Shown piece by piece: positions 52,646 to 61,785 of a stretch of DNA of 64,000 nucleotides; positions within the stretch are counted from its first letter, which is position 1, and the number at the start of each line of letters is the position of its first letter. Source of the stretch: Flavobacteriales bacterium. Its GTDB lineage: Bacteria; Bacteroidota; Bacteroidia; Flavobacteriales_C; GCA-002722245. The stretch lies in the NCBI GenBank assembly GCA_023251075.1, contig JAHEZM010000002.1, forward strand, positions 1 through 64,000, given 5' to 3'. The notes below the pieces were generated by a model that was given only the letters and a program-made list of their open reading frames with translations, was not told the origin of the DNA and did not search any database. A program made the translations under genes and the position numbers.

Positions 52646-53959
52646 ATGAAAACAAAAACGCTCAAAAAAAATAAAGTGAATGTAGTGACCTTAGGTTGCT
52701 CAAAAAACATTTACGATTCAGAAGTATTGATGGGGCAACTGAAGGCGAACAATTTTGAAGTTGAACACGAATCAACTAAAAAAGATGCTGCTATTTTAAT
52801 TATCAATACCTGTGGATTTATCGATAATGCCAAACAACAATCCATTGATACTATTTTAGAAGCAGTGGCCGCTAAAGAAAAAGGATTGGTGGAGAAAGTA
52901 TACGTTACAGGTTGCTTAAGCGAGCGGTATAAACCTGATTTAGAAAAAGAAATTCCTAACGTAGATGAATACTTTGGTACTCGCGATTTACCTCGTTTAC
53001 TTAAAACTTTAAAAGCCGACTATAAACATGAATTGGTAGGAGAACGTTTGCTTACTACTCCTAATCATTATGCTTATCTGAAAATATCAGAAGGTTGCGA
53101 TCGCCCCTGTTCTTTTTGTGCTATTCCTTTGATGCGTGGCGTACACAAATCTACACCTATTGAAGAATTGGTGGCTCAAACCAAAACCCTGGCTGCTAAA
53201 GGGGTAAAAGAAATTATGCTGATTGCTCAGGATTTGACTTACTACGGTTTAGATATTTATAAAAAAAGAAATTTATCGGAATTACTGAAGCATATTTCCG
53301 ATGTGGAAGGTATTGATTGGATTCGTTTGCATTATGCATTCCCACATGGTTTTTCAATGGATGTACTGGAGGTGATGAATGAACGCGATAATATTTGTAA
53401 GTACTTAGATATGCCTCTGCAGCATATTTCCGATCCGGTTTTAAAATCGATGCGTCGTGGTACTACTAAGGCAAAAACAGATGCTTTGCTGGAAGATATC
53501 CGTGCTAAAGTTCCGGGAGTTTCTTTGAGAACGACTTTAATTGTTGGTTACCCCGGAGAGACGCAAAAAGATTTCGAAGTGATGAAAGAGTGGGTGGCTG
53601 AACAGAAGTTTGACAGATTGGGCGCCTTCACTTATTCTCACGAAGAAAATACACACGCACATAAATTGGTAGATGATGTTCCTGCGGAGGTTAAATCTGA
53701 GCGCGCAGAAGAAATCATGGATATTCAATCTTATATTTCTCACGAAAAAAACCAGACTAAGATCGGTCAAACGATGAAGGTTATTTTTGATAGAAAAGAA
53801 GGTGGGAATTATTTCGGTAGAACTGAGTTCGATTCTCCTGAAGTAGACAATGAAGTGATTGTAGATGCTAAAGAAAATTATGTTCGTATTGGTGATTTCG
53901 CGAATGTGAAAATTGAAAGTGCAGATTTCTTTGATCTTACAGGAACTGTGGTAAAATAA
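52646..53959 (+). CDS. rimO: Ribosomal protein S12 methylthiotransferase
   Basis: This 437-residue radical-SAM enzyme adds a methylthio group to the conserved Asp of ribosomal protein S12. The N-terminal MTTase domain has VVTLGCSKNIYDSEV, INTCGFIDNA and VTGCLSERY, each giving one Cys of the auxiliary cluster. The radical-SAM motif is CDRPCSFCAIP. A C-terminal TRAM domain ends the protein (KVIFDRKEGGNYFGRTEFDS). It is 9 nt downstream of ftsY, the usual Bacteroidota order. Confidence 0.97.
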   Translation: MKTKTLKKNKVNVVTLGCSKNIYDSEVLMGQLKANNFEVEHESTKKDAAILIINTCGFIDNAKQQSIDTILEAVAAKEKGLVEKVYVTGCLSERYKPDLEKEIPNVDEYFGTRDLPRLLKTLKADYKHELVGERLLTTPNHYAYLKISEGCDRPCSFCAIPLMRGVHKSTPIEELVAQTKTLAAKGVKEIMLIAQDLTYYGLDIYKKRNLSELLKHISDVEGIDWIRLHYAFPHGFSMDVLEVMNERDNICKYLDMPLQHISDPVLKSMRRGTTKAKTDALLEDIRAKVPGVSLRTTLIVGYPGETQKDFEVMKEWVAEQKFDRLGAFTYSHEENTHAHKLVDDVPAEVKSERAEEIMDIQSYISHEKNQTKIGQTMKVIFDRKEGGNYFGRTEFDSPEVDNEVIVDAKENYVRIGDFANVKIESADFFDLTGTVVK

Positions 53960-53962
53960 GAC

Positions 53963-54922
53963 ATGAGATTAATTTTTATATTCTTTATTTTTTTGTTTTT
54001 CCAAGGCAAAGCACAAGATTGCCCGAATCTTTATGTTAATTATTTTACCGGGATACATATTTGCAATGAAAAGAATTGGGAAATCTCAAAAGAAAAAAAG
54101 TCCATTAGAATTAAAACTTCAAATGGGGTATATAATTTACAGCCATTTACAGTTTATCCTGAAGAATGTGCAGCATTTTACTCTGATAGTTTACCTATTA
54201 TTGAAACCGTTTGGAAACGTTCTTATGAAGATTCACTGATTTCGAATCCTTCCCGCAAATTAATCTCTAAGCAAAATGTTAAGAATAAAGTAATAATAAG
54301 CAAATTCTTTACCGAAAGGGATTCAATAATTAAGTTGAACTTGTTTTCTTACGAAGGCACAGAGGTGGTATTTATTCTTCAGGTTGAGGCTTCAAAGGAA
54401 GAAGCAAAATTAAAGGAAGAGTTTCTGCATGATTTGGCCTATTCCTTAACGACTTTCCCTCCAGCACCCGTTTTTAACAAAGAAGATTCATTAATTGTTG
54501 AAAAAGTAGGAAAACAGATTTTTGAATCGTTTAAAAACAAAAATATATCCCAATTTTCATCCTGTCTTTTTTCAACTAAGGCAATTAAGGAAGAATATGC
54601 ACCAACGATTCGAGACAAAGAATTGGCAAGTAATTTAACTCGTCCGAAAGTTTTGAAAGCATTAAAAAAGCAATTCTATAAGAGGAACAATAAGATATTT
54701 AAAGAAATCCTTAATCAAGAAGAAATAAACTGGAGCGAAATAAAAATGGTTTCCTTTGAATATCGTGTAGGTAAATATGAAGTGGGGGCCTACGGGATTA
54801 AAGGTGCGAAGTTGAATATTGAATATAATGGACAAGTTTACTCCATTGAAATTAAGGAATTGACTTTTTTTTCAGGCAAATGCTATATTGTTGCAATGGG
54901 TGATACCTTAATCAAAAAATAA
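53963..54922 (+). CDS. Secreted protein of unknown function
   Basis: This 319-residue protein has a signal peptide (MRLIFIFFIFLFFQGKA) and a mature start QDCPNLYVNYFTGIHICNEK with two Cys that could form a disulfide. The middle (ISKFFTERDSIIKLNLFSYE, VVFILQVEASKEEAKL) and the end (YRVGKYEVGAYGIKGAKLNI, GKCYIVAMGD) are beta-rich around a helical centre. I do not recognise a family. It sits 3 nt after rimO and 5 nt before bshC, so it is co-transcribed with housekeeping genes. Confidence 0.7.
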   Translation: MRLIFIFFIFLFFQGKAQDCPNLYVNYFTGIHICNEKNWEISKEKKSIRIKTSNGVYNLQPFTVYPEECAAFYSDSLPIIETVWKRSYEDSLISNPSRKLISKQNVKNKVIISKFFTERDSIIKLNLFSYEGTEVVFILQVEASKEEAKLKEEFLHDLAYSLTTFPPAPVFNKEDSLIVEKVGKQIFESFKNKNISQFSSCLFSTKAIKEEYAPTIRDKELASNLTRPKVLKALKKQFYKRNNKIFKEILNQEEINWSEIKMVSFEYRVGKYEVGAYGIKGAKLNIEYNGQVYSIEIKELTFFSGKCYIVAMGDTLIKK

Positions 54923-54927
54923 TCTTA

Positions 54928-56397
54928 ATGTTCAACTCCTCTCAAATATCATTCTCTCAAACGAATCTTCTTCCTTTAATCGTTAGCGATTTGTTGGAAG
55001 CCGGAGAGTTGAATTTCAATAAAAATACCGACAGAAAATTATTGGTATCGAAGCTTCAGGAGCAATATCAATCTCTTCAGGTAGATGAAAAAGTAAAAAC
55101 AAATATTTCTTCTTTGGGAGATGAAAAAACTTTTACGGTAACCACCGGACATCAATTGTGTTTGTTCGGGGGGCCGGCTTATTTCATTTATAAAATTGTT
55201 TCTGCCATTAAAGCATGCGAGTTATACGCGCTGCACAATCCCGATAAAAAGTTTGTCCCTGTTTTTTGGCTGGCTTCAGAAGATCATGATTTTGAAGAGG
55301 TGAATCATTTGTATTTATTCAACAAAAAAATACAATGGAATAAAGAGGGGAAAGGTGCTGTAGGACGCTTAAATACTGAAGGATTGGCAGAAGTATTGAA
55401 TGAGGTGAAAGCTTTGGTAGGCGAAAGTGAGGTGACCAAAATATTTGAAGAATCGTTAGCTGCTACTTCGTTATCAGCAATGACCCGCTATTGGGTAAAT
55501 GCACTTTTTGGAAAATATGGTTTGGTGATCATCGATGCAGATGACAAAGATTTGAAAAGAAGTTTTTCTTCTGTTATTGAAAAGGAATTCAAAGAAAAAG
55601 TAGGGAAGTCAGAGGTGGAAAAAACGAATGCTATTTTAGGAGAGAAATATAAATTGCAGGTAAATCCGCGTGATATTAATTTCTTTTTGATGGAAGATGG
55701 AAAGCGCGAAAGATTCACTGAAGCAAATACCGATTGGCAAAAAATATTGCAGGAACATCCCGAGAAATTTAGTCCGAATGTGATTTATCGTCCGCTTTAC
55801 CAGGAATATATTTTACCCAATGTGGCTTATGTGGGCGGGCCCAATGAATTGGCTTATTGGTTTCAGTTGAAGGGAGTTTTTACAGCGAATGATCTTGTTT
55901 TTCCACAATTGGTTTTACGAGATTCGTTTTTGCTGATCAATGCTCAACAACAAAAGTTGATGAACGCTTTATCACTTTCTGTTGAAGATATTTTTAAAAG
56001 CACAGATCAGTTAAAAGCGCAATATATTTCGGGTAAGGAAGAATGGAATATGGCTCAGTATTCTAACGATTTCTCAAATGTATTTTCTTCTTTGAAAGAG
56101 GAAGTAAATAAAATTGATGCTTCGCTGGAAGGTATGGTTGATGCTGAAAAAGCAAGGCTTTTCAAACAATTGGAAAATCTTTCTTCTAAAATAATGAAGG
56201 CGCAAAAATTGCGTTACGAAATCGATTTGAATAAAATTGAAAAACTGAAAAACCAGCTCTTTTCCGGAGGTGTTTTTCAGGAAAGAAAAGTAAATTTCAT
56301 GGAGTTTTACGTCCATTACAATGAACAGTATTTTGAGCAGCTTTTTTTAAGTTCTAATCCGTTCAATTCTTGTTTAAAAGTTTTGTCAGACCTATAG
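54928..56397 (+). CDS. bshC: Bacillithiol biosynthesis cysteine-adding enzyme BshC
   Basis: This 489-residue protein carries the BshC signatures: TTGHQLCLFGGPAYFIYKIV, VFWLASEDHDFEEVNHLYLF and YRPLYQEYILPNVAYVGGPN. A long coiled-coil domain follows (about 385-460, MAQYSNDFSNVFSSLKEEV to LRYEIDLNKIEKLKNQL). BshC joins cysteine to glucosaminyl-malate, the last step of bacillithiol synthesis. It implies that the organism makes this thiol; bshA and bshB are not in the window. Confidence 0.95.
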   Translation: MFNSSQISFSQTNLLPLIVSDLLEAGELNFNKNTDRKLLVSKLQEQYQSLQVDEKVKTNISSLGDEKTFTVTTGHQLCLFGGPAYFIYKIVSAIKACELYALHNPDKKFVPVFWLASEDHDFEEVNHLYLFNKKIQWNKEGKGAVGRLNTEGLAEVLNEVKALVGESEVTKIFEESLAATSLSAMTRYWVNALFGKYGLVIIDADDKDLKRSFSSVIEKEFKEKVGKSEVEKTNAILGEKYKLQVNPRDINFFLMEDGKRERFTEANTDWQKILQEHPEKFSPNVIYRPLYQEYILPNVAYVGGPNELAYWFQLKGVFTANDLVFPQLVLRDSFLLINAQQQKLMNALSLSVEDIFKSTDQLKAQYISGKEEWNMAQYSNDFSNVFSSLKEEVNKIDASLEGMVDAEKARLFKQLENLSSKIMKAQKLRYEIDLNKIEKLKNQLFSGGVFQERKVNFMEFYVHYNEQYFEQLFLSSNPFNSCLKVLSDL

Positions 56398-56456
56398 TGT
56401 GAATATCTTAAATTTTAAGATTTTAGCATTCTAATTAACTTCGCTAAAAATAAATT

Positions 56457-57335
56457 ATGAAGAAATTATTTTCTATAGTTGCTATTGCTGCCTGTATGGC
56501 ATCATGTATTGAAGAGAATTCACAAAATACGGTTCAGGGAATTGTTAAAGTACCTACCGATACTATCCCTTTGGTTACTCCAGCCGATAAGCTTTCTTAT
56601 GTATTAGGATCAAATCTTGGAATGGGCTTGCTGGATGCTAATTTTAAAGATGCCAATTTAGATGAAGTAATGAAAGGAGTTAAAGGTGGAATTGATGGTG
56701 CCGTGGATAGAATGGATAAAGTGAAAGCGAATGCTCTAATCAATTCCTTTGTTAACAAGGATACTTCAGCCCTTGCTAACAAAGCTGATGTTGCTTATGC
56801 TTATGGATATAATTTAGGAAGCAGCTACGCTGGTTTTGGTGATATGAGTAAATTGAATTTGGTGATTTACAAAAAAGGAATGCAACATGGCTTTTTTGAA
56901 ACCGGATTGCAAATTGATCCAAGAAAAGGAGATCAGTTCATGAGCAATTACAAAACAAGTTTATTTGCTAATTTTTTGGAAGAAAATAAAAAGAAACCAG
57001 GTGTAGTAACTACTGCGAGTGGGTTGCAATATCGTGTGATTAAAATGGGAACTGGTAAAAAACCAGGACCAACAGATAAAGTTTCCGTTACTTACCGTGG
57101 TACTTTTCCCGACGGACGAGAATTCGATAGCTCATTTAAAACCGGAAAACCTTTTGAATGTTCTATGGAAGGTGGTGTAATTCAAGGGTGGTTGGAAGGA
57201 ATGCGCTTGATGCCCGTTGGATCTAAATTTGAATTTGCTATTCCATCCAATTTGGCTTACGGAGAAAGAGGACAAGGTCCTATACCAGGTGGTGCAACAT
57301 TATTGTTTGAAATAGAATTGTTAGCAATCAAATAA
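56457..57335 (+). CDS. FKBP-type peptidyl-prolyl isomerase, lipoprotein
   Basis: This 292-residue protein has a lipoprotein signal with a Cys at position 17 (MKKLFSIVAIAACMASC). An FkpA/Mip-type N-terminal dimerisation region (about 38-170) contains two copies of the pattern LSYVLGSNLGMGL and VAYAYGYNLGSSYAG. The FKBP domain (about 185-292) has VSVTYRGTFPDGREFDSS, GGVIQGWLEGMRLMPVGSK and NLAYGERG. It helps fold exported proteins at the membrane. The next gene starts on its last base (TAATG). Confidence 0.93.
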   Translation: MKKLFSIVAIAACMASCIEENSQNTVQGIVKVPTDTIPLVTPADKLSYVLGSNLGMGLLDANFKDANLDEVMKGVKGGIDGAVDRMDKVKANALINSFVNKDTSALANKADVAYAYGYNLGSSYAGFGDMSKLNLVIYKKGMQHGFFETGLQIDPRKGDQFMSNYKTSLFANFLEENKKKPGVVTTASGLQYRVIKMGTGKKPGPTDKVSVTYRGTFPDGREFDSSFKTGKPFECSMEGGVIQGWLEGMRLMPVGSKFEFAIPSNLAYGERGQGPIPGGATLLFEIELLAIK

Positions 57336-57808
57336 TGGAAGCGAAACTCGACATAGCTAAAGATTTAGAGTACATTAAAACGCAGGTGCTTTATTTGGAG
57401 AATTTTGCCAAAAAAGTGACCGAGGAATGCAACGATTATTTTAGTTCAAAAAATTATTGGTCGGGAATTCCAACCGATGCTCCTATCTATCTTAATATTG
57501 AAAAATGGGTAAGTAATTATTTGAAATTACACAAGCATATTTGGGAACAAAGTTACGATCCCGAAATTATGGAATTGGTAGTGACTTTACATGCCGTAAA
57601 ATTTGAAAAACCAACTTTGCCTTCTCACGATTTACTTTCTTTTCCTGTGTGGAAAAAAGCATTGTATTATTTAGTAATTCCTTATCGTTGGAGTTATAAC
57701 AAGAAAAAAGTAAAAGCCATTAAAGAGAAATTAAAAGAGTTCTCTCAATGTATTGAAGTGGCTAAAAAATTGGTGATTCGATTAGAGGGACATTATTTTT
57801 ATTCTTAA
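57335..57808 (+). CDS. Hypothetical soluble helical protein
   Basis: This 157-residue protein has no signal peptide or membrane helix. It looks mostly helical (YIKTQVLYLENFAKKVTEEC, EKWVSNYLKLHKHIWEQSYD, KVKAIKEKLKEFSQCIEV). No family is recognised. Its ATG overlaps the FKBP stop, so the two are translated together, and a phosphoesterase gene follows after 14 nt. Confidence 0.65.
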   Translation: MEAKLDIAKDLEYIKTQVLYLENFAKKVTEECNDYFSSKNYWSGIPTDAPIYLNIEKWVSNYLKLHKHIWEQSYDPEIMELVVTLHAVKFEKPTLPSHDLLSFPVWKKALYYLVIPYRWSYNKKKVKAIKEKLKEFSQCIEVAKKLVIRLEGHYFYS

Positions 57809-57822
57809 ATTACTTTCTCTTA

Positions 57823-58443
57823 ATGAAAGTAGTTTTTATATCCGATACTCATAATCAACATCACAGTTTATCTGTTCCTACAGGCGATGTACTTATTCAC
57901 GCAGGTGATGTTTCAGGAAGAGGAACCAGAAGAGAAATTGAAGATTTTTTACAATGGTTTTCCGCTCAACCACACACTCACAAAATTTTTATTGCAGGGA
58001 ATCACGATTTTTTTATTCAGCTTTCTCCCAATGAATTCAAAAAAATACTTCCATCTAATTGTATCTATCTGCAAGATGAGATGGTGGAGATAGAAGGGTT
58101 TAAGATTTATGGTAGTCCGTGGACCCCAAAATTCATGAATTGGGCATTTATGAAAGATCCTAAAGTGATAGAGGAAGTTTGGCGAAATATCCCAAAGAAC
58201 TTGGATATTTTAATTACGCACGGACCGGCCCACGGTATTTTGGATCAATTGCATACAGGCCCGTCGGTAGGTTGTTCCACTTTAATAAACAAAGTGAAAG
58301 AGCTGAAGCCTCGCTATTTTCTTTTCGGACACATTCATGAATCATACGGTAGTGAAGTGAAAGATGGAACAACTTACTTGAATGGAGCAGTTTTAAATGA
58401 ACGCTATTATTTGCAGAATAAAGCGCATTCTTTCCACTTATAA
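57823..58443 (+). CDS. Calcineurin-like metallophosphoesterase
   Basis: This 206-residue protein has all five metal-binding blocks of the family: FISDTHNQH (Asp, His), IHAGDVSGRG (Asp), FIAGNHDFF (Asn, His), LITHGPAHGILD (His) and LFGHIHESYG (His). The size and the GPAHGILD form match the bacterial/eukaryotic UPF0046-like (MPPED) group of phosphodiesterases. The substrate is unknown. It is the last gene before tRNA-Leu. Confidence 0.92.
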   Translation: MKVVFISDTHNQHHSLSVPTGDVLIHAGDVSGRGTRREIEDFLQWFSAQPHTHKIFIAGNHDFFIQLSPNEFKKILPSNCIYLQDEMVEIEGFKIYGSPWTPKFMNWAFMKDPKVIEEVWRNIPKNLDILITHGPAHGILDQLHTGPSVGCSTLINKVKELKPRYFLFGHIHESYGSEVKDGTTYLNGAVLNERYYLQNKAHSFHL

Positions 58444-58449
58444 CAAGTC

Positions 58450-58480
58450 TTTGATTTATCCTCCCCAGTACTTACCTTTG
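58450..58480 (+). promoter_or_regulatory. tRNA-Leu promoter
   Basis: TTTG (58450-58453), a 19-base spacer and TACCTTTG (58473-58480) give a perfect Bacteroidota consensus, ending 8 nt before the mature tRNA. Confidence 0.75.
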
Positions 58481-58488
58481 TTCCTTAT

Positions 58489-58572
58489 GCCCAGGTGGCG
58501 AAATTGGCAGACGTACCATCTTGAGGGGGTGGCGCTCGTAAGGGCATGAGAGTTCGAGTCTCTTCCTGGGCA
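58489..58572 (+). tRNA. tRNA-Leu (anticodon GAG)
   Basis: The 84-base sequence folds into a type II tRNA. The acceptor stem GCCCAGG pairs with CCTGGGC, with discriminator A. The D arm is GCGAAATTGGCAGACGT, the anticodon stem CCATC/GGTGG, and the anticodon loop TTGAGGG with anticodon GAG (codons CTC and CTT). A long variable arm and a T arm with TTCGAGT complete it. The 3' CCA is not encoded. It has its own promoter and terminator. Confidence 0.97.
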
Positions 58573-58573
58573 C

Positions 58574-58614
58574 AAAAATCAGAGTGAGGAGCGAGAGCGA
58601 CCGCTCTGATTTTT
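58574..58614 (+). terminator. Terminator of tRNA-Leu
   Basis: An 11-bp stem (58574-58584 with 58604-58614) with a 19-base loop is followed by more T. Its 5' arm AAAAATCAGAGTG is the same sequence as in the hairpin after icmF. Confidence 0.8.
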
Positions 58615-58618
58615 TTCA

Positions 58619-58634
58619 TCCGTCAGCTGACGGA
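58619..58634. repeat. Perfect 16-bp palindrome
   Basis: TCCGTCAGCTGACGGA is fully palindromic and GC-rich against an AT-rich background. It lies 5 nt after the tRNA terminator and 29 nt before the rpe stop. It could be a protein site or a dispersed short repeat. Confidence 0.6.
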
Positions 58635-58662
58635 CAAGTCCACACTCACCCTTCCAAAGTTT

Positions 58663-59310
58663 TTATTTCTTCAACTCAGCAATAGTTGCCACAGGGTCTT
58701 TGGAAGCAAACACAGCATTTCCTGCCACCATAGCATTTACACCAGCTTCTACCAGTTTTTTGTAGTTGTTTAAGCCTACGCCGCCATCGACTTCAATCAA
58801 AGCGGAACTTCCTTTTTCGGTAATCAACTGTTTTAGTTTTTTGACTTTATTGTAGGTGTTTTCAATAAATTTTTGTCCGCCAAAGCCCGGGTTTACCGAC
58901 ATAATTAAAACTAAATCCAGTTCAGCAATGATGTCTTCCAATACACTTACTGGAGTGTGCGGATTCAAAGCCACACCCGCTTTCATGCCTTCTGCTTTTA
59001 TTTCCTGAATGGTTCTGTGTAAATGGGAGCAAGCTTCATAGTGAACAGTTAAAACATCGGCACCAATTTTTTTGAAAGTAGAGATATATCTTTCTGGTTG
59101 AATAATCATTAAATGCACATCTAAAGGTTTTTTAGAATGTCTTTTTATGGCTTCAATCACCGGCATTCCAAAAGAAATATTGGGAACAAATTCACCATCC
59201 ATCACATCGATGTGAAACCAGTCGGCCTGGCTATTGTTAACCATCTCGATATCTCTCTGAAGGTTTGCGAAATCGGCCGCTAAAATAGAGGGTGCAATTA
59301 AATGTGTCAT
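58663..59310 (-). CDS. rpe: Ribulose-phosphate 3-epimerase
   Basis: The start at ATG 59310 (MTHLIAPSILAADFANLQRD) is the family N-terminus; the longer frame would need TTG. The 215-residue TIM barrel has FHIDVMDGEFVPNISFG (metal-binding His and catalytic Asp), LDVHLMI, LTVHYEA, LIMSVNPGFGGQKF and IEVDGGVG (second Asp). It interconverts ribulose 5-phosphate and xylulose 5-phosphate in the pentose phosphate pathway. It is downstream of rpoD on the same strand with a terminator in between. Confidence 0.97.
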   Translation of the reverse strand: MTHLIAPSILAADFANLQRDIEMVNNSQADWFHIDVMDGEFVPNISFGMPVIEAIKRHSKKPLDVHLMIIQPERYISTFKKIGADVLTVHYEACSHLHRTIQEIKAEGMKAGVALNPHTPVSVLEDIIAELDLVLIMSVNPGFGGQKFIENTYNKVKKLKQLITEKGSSALIEVDGGVGLNNYKKLVEAGVNAMVAGNAVFASKDPVATIAELKK

Positions 59311-59340
59311 AGAATTCAATTATGGCTTAAAGGTAAAACA

Positions 59341-59377
59341 AAAAAAGCTGTCCGTAAGTTGAGCGGACAGCTTTTTT
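59341..59377 (-). terminator. Terminator of rpoD
   Basis: A perfect 14-bp stem with A-run and T-run ends (59341-59354 with 59364-59377; core GCTGTCCG/CGGACAGC) encloses a 9-base loop. It starts 21 nt after the sigma factor stop and precedes rpe. Confidence 0.85.
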
Positions 59378-59397
59378 GGTTAAAATTGAAAAGTAGA

Positions 59398-60264
59398 TTA
59401 ACCAAGATATTTGGAGAGCAAGGCACTTCTAGAAGAATGCTTCAATCTGCGCAATGCTTTTTCTTTTATTTGTCGAACTCTCTCTCGAGTTAAATCGAAT
59501 TTCTCACCAATCTCTTCTAAAGTCAACGATTGGTTTTCCATACCTAATCCAAAGTAAAGTGATATTACATCTGCTTCACGAGGAGTTAGAGTATCTAAGG
59601 TTCTTTTTATCTCGTCTTTTAAAGATTGATCTAACAATTGGAAATCGGGACGAGGACTATCGTTTTTCAATAAATCGTACATGTTTCCAGAGTCATCTTC
59701 ATCTTGCAATGGAGCATCCATAGAAACATGACGTGAATTGCTTTTCAATGATTCCTGTACTTCATCTAATGGTAAGTCAAGGGCTTCTGCAATTTCATCG
59801 GCCGATGGTTCTCTTTCAAATTCTTGTTCTAAGAGAGAGAAAGTTTTATTGATCTTATTGATAGAACCAATTTTATTTAAAGGCAAACGCACAATACGTG
59901 CTTGTTCAGCTAAAGCCTGAAGAATCGACTGACGAATCCACCATACTGCATAAGAGATAAATTTGAATCCACGGGTTTCATCAAAACGTTGTGCAGCTTT
60001 AATGAGTCCTAAGTTTCCTTCGTTAATTAAATCGGGAAGAGATAAGCCCTGATTTTGATATTGTTTAGATACAGAAACCACGAAACGCAAGTTCGCTCGG
60101 GTGAGCTTTTCTAAAGCTTTTGCATCGCCTTGTTTAATTTTTTGTGCCAGTTCAACTTCCTGATCCGCGGTAATCAATCCCTCTTTGCTGATTTCATGAA
60201 GATATTTGTCTAAAGAAATGGTTTCCCTGTTGGTTACCTGTTTAGTTATTTTTAGTTGCCTCAT
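59398..60264 (-). CDS. rpoD: Primary sigma factor of RNA polymerase (RpoD/SigA)
   Basis: This 288-residue sigma-70 protein has region 1.2 ([32 protein letters not shown]), region 2 with [20 protein letters not shown] and [15 protein letters not shown] (-10 reading), region 3 ([20 protein letters not shown]) and region 4 with [20 protein letters not shown] (-35 reading HTH). It lacks region 1.1 and the long non-conserved insert of proteobacterial RpoD, as is normal for the housekeeping sigma of Bacteroidota. It directs recognition of the TTTG/TAnnTTTG promoters seen throughout this window. Confidence 0.95.
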   Translation of the reverse strand: MRQLKITKQVTNRETISLDKYLHEISKEGLITADQEVELAQKIKQGDAKALEKLTRANLRFVVSVSKQYQNQGLSLPDLINEGNLGLIKAAQRFDETRGFKFISYAVWWIRQSILQALAEQARIVRLPLNKIGSINKINKTFSLLEQEFEREPSADEIAEALDLPLDEVQESLKSNSRHVSMDAPLQDEDDSGNMYDLLKNDSPRPDFQLLDQSLKDEIKRTLDTLTPREADVISLYFGLGMENQSLTLEEIGEKFDLTRERVRQIKEKALRRLKHSSRSALLSKYLG

Positions 60265-60447
60265 GATGTATTTTGTATTAAATTAAATTTAATTTATCGT
60301 ATTGTTTTCCCTGTCTATCGAAACGAGGGGGAGTAGTTTTTAGTTTCAATCATTTTGTTTTCTTTTATTAACAATAGTGTATAAACCTTTTGTTAAAGCG
60401 TGATACAGGTAAACGTTATTTTTATAGATTTATTAAAAATTGTTTTC

Positions 60448-61785
60448 ATGCATAAAATTGTAATGTTAGGTGCTGGTAGAAGTAGTTCTGTTTTGCTGGA
60501 TTATTTGAAAGAACATGCTGCTGAAATGAATCTTCAAATTACTGTGGCTGATATTAGCCTAAATCATGCCAAAGAAATAGTACAAAACCACGGTGCTTTT
60601 AGCTTTGTTGATTTGAGTACCCAAGTTGATAAAGAGATTTTGGTTCAATCTGCAGATGTAGTGATTTCAATGCTTCCGGCAGCTATGCACTTAGAAGTAG
60701 CTCGTTATTGTGTTAAACATAAAAAGCATTTGGTTACTGCTTCTTATATCTCCAAAGAAATGCGGGAAATGGAAAAGGAAGTGCTGGAAAATGATTTGAT
60801 TTTTATGAATGAAGCGGGTTTAGATCCCGGTTTAGATCACATGTCGGCAATGAAAATTATTGATGAGTTACATCAAGAGGGAATGATTATTCACGGTTTT
60901 GAATCATTTTGTGGTGGATTGGTAGCTCCGGCTTGTGACGATAATCCCTGGAAATATAAGTTTACGTGGAATCCTAGAAATGTGGTGGTAGCCGGACAAG
61001 GGGGTGCTGCCAAGTTTTTACAGGAAGGAACTTATAAGTATATTCCTTATCACAAATTATTCAGAAGAACAGAGGTTATTTCTATTGAAGGCTATGGAAA
61101 ATTTGAAGGTTATGCCAATCGTGATTCCTTAAGTTATATTGACGCTTATGGTTTAACAGGAATTAAAACCATGTTTAGAGGAACTTTGCGTCGTTTGGGT
61201 TTTTGCAGAGCCTGGGATTTGTTTGTTCAATTGGGAATGACGGATGATAGTTATACTATTCCTGATTCAGATAAAATGACTCACCGACAGTTTATCAATT
61301 TGTTTTTGGCTTATAATCGTCATGATTCTGTAGAGCTGAAATTAAAACACTATTTAAAACTGGAACAAGATGATGTTGATATGTGGGAGAAATTGGAGTA
61401 CACGGGAATATTTAGTCAGGAAAAAATTGGATTAAAAAATGCCACCCCGGCACAAATCCTTCAGCATATTTTAGAGAAGAAATGGAAACTCAACAAGAAC
61501 GATAAAGATATGATCGTTATGTTTCATAAATTTCATTACTATAAAGAGAAAGAAAATATGTTGGAGTTGCATTCTCATTTGGTAGTAGAGGGGAGTGATC
61601 AGCACAGAACAGCTATGGCGAAAACAGTAGGATTACCAGTAGGAATAATAGCTTTGATGATTGTACAAGGGAAAATAAAACAACGTGGAATTTTGTTGCC
61701 GGTTCAGAAAGAAATTTACTCTCCGGTTTTGAAAGAATTAGAAAAATACGGAATCCATTTTTCGGAGAAAAGATTAACGAACTAG
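60448..61785 (+). CDS. Saccharopine dehydrogenase family protein
   Basis: I choose ATG 60448 (MHKIVMLGAGRSSSVLLDYL), which puts the Rossmann glycine motif at the start as in the family; the longer frame begins at GTG in non-conserved sequence. The 445-residue protein has the N-terminal NAD(P) domain (ADVVISMLPAAMHLEVARYC) and the C-terminal saccharopine reductase domain (NEAGLDPGLDHMSAMKIIDE, GFESFCGGLVAPACDDNPWK). The reaction is between glutamate-aminoadipate semialdehyde and saccharopine in lysine metabolism. The direction is not known from sequence. Its last 12 bases overlap the convergent T9SS protein gene. Confidence 0.92.
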   Translation: MHKIVMLGAGRSSSVLLDYLKEHAAEMNLQITVADISLNHAKEIVQNHGAFSFVDLSTQVDKEILVQSADVVISMLPAAMHLEVARYCVKHKKHLVTASYISKEMREMEKEVLENDLIFMNEAGLDPGLDHMSAMKIIDELHQEGMIIHGFESFCGGLVAPACDDNPWKYKFTWNPRNVVVAGQGGAAKFLQEGTYKYIPYHKLFRRTEVISIEGYGKFEGYANRDSLSYIDAYGLTGIKTMFRGTLRRLGFCRAWDLFVQLGMTDDSYTIPDSDKMTHRQFINLFLAYNRHDSVELKLKHYLKLEQDDVDMWEKLEYTGIFSQEKIGLKNATPAQILQHILEKKWKLNKNDKDMIVMFHKFHYYKEKENMLELHSHLVVEGSDQHRTAMAKTVGLPVGIIALMIVQGKIKQRGILLPVQKEIYSPVLKELEKYGIHFSEKRLTN

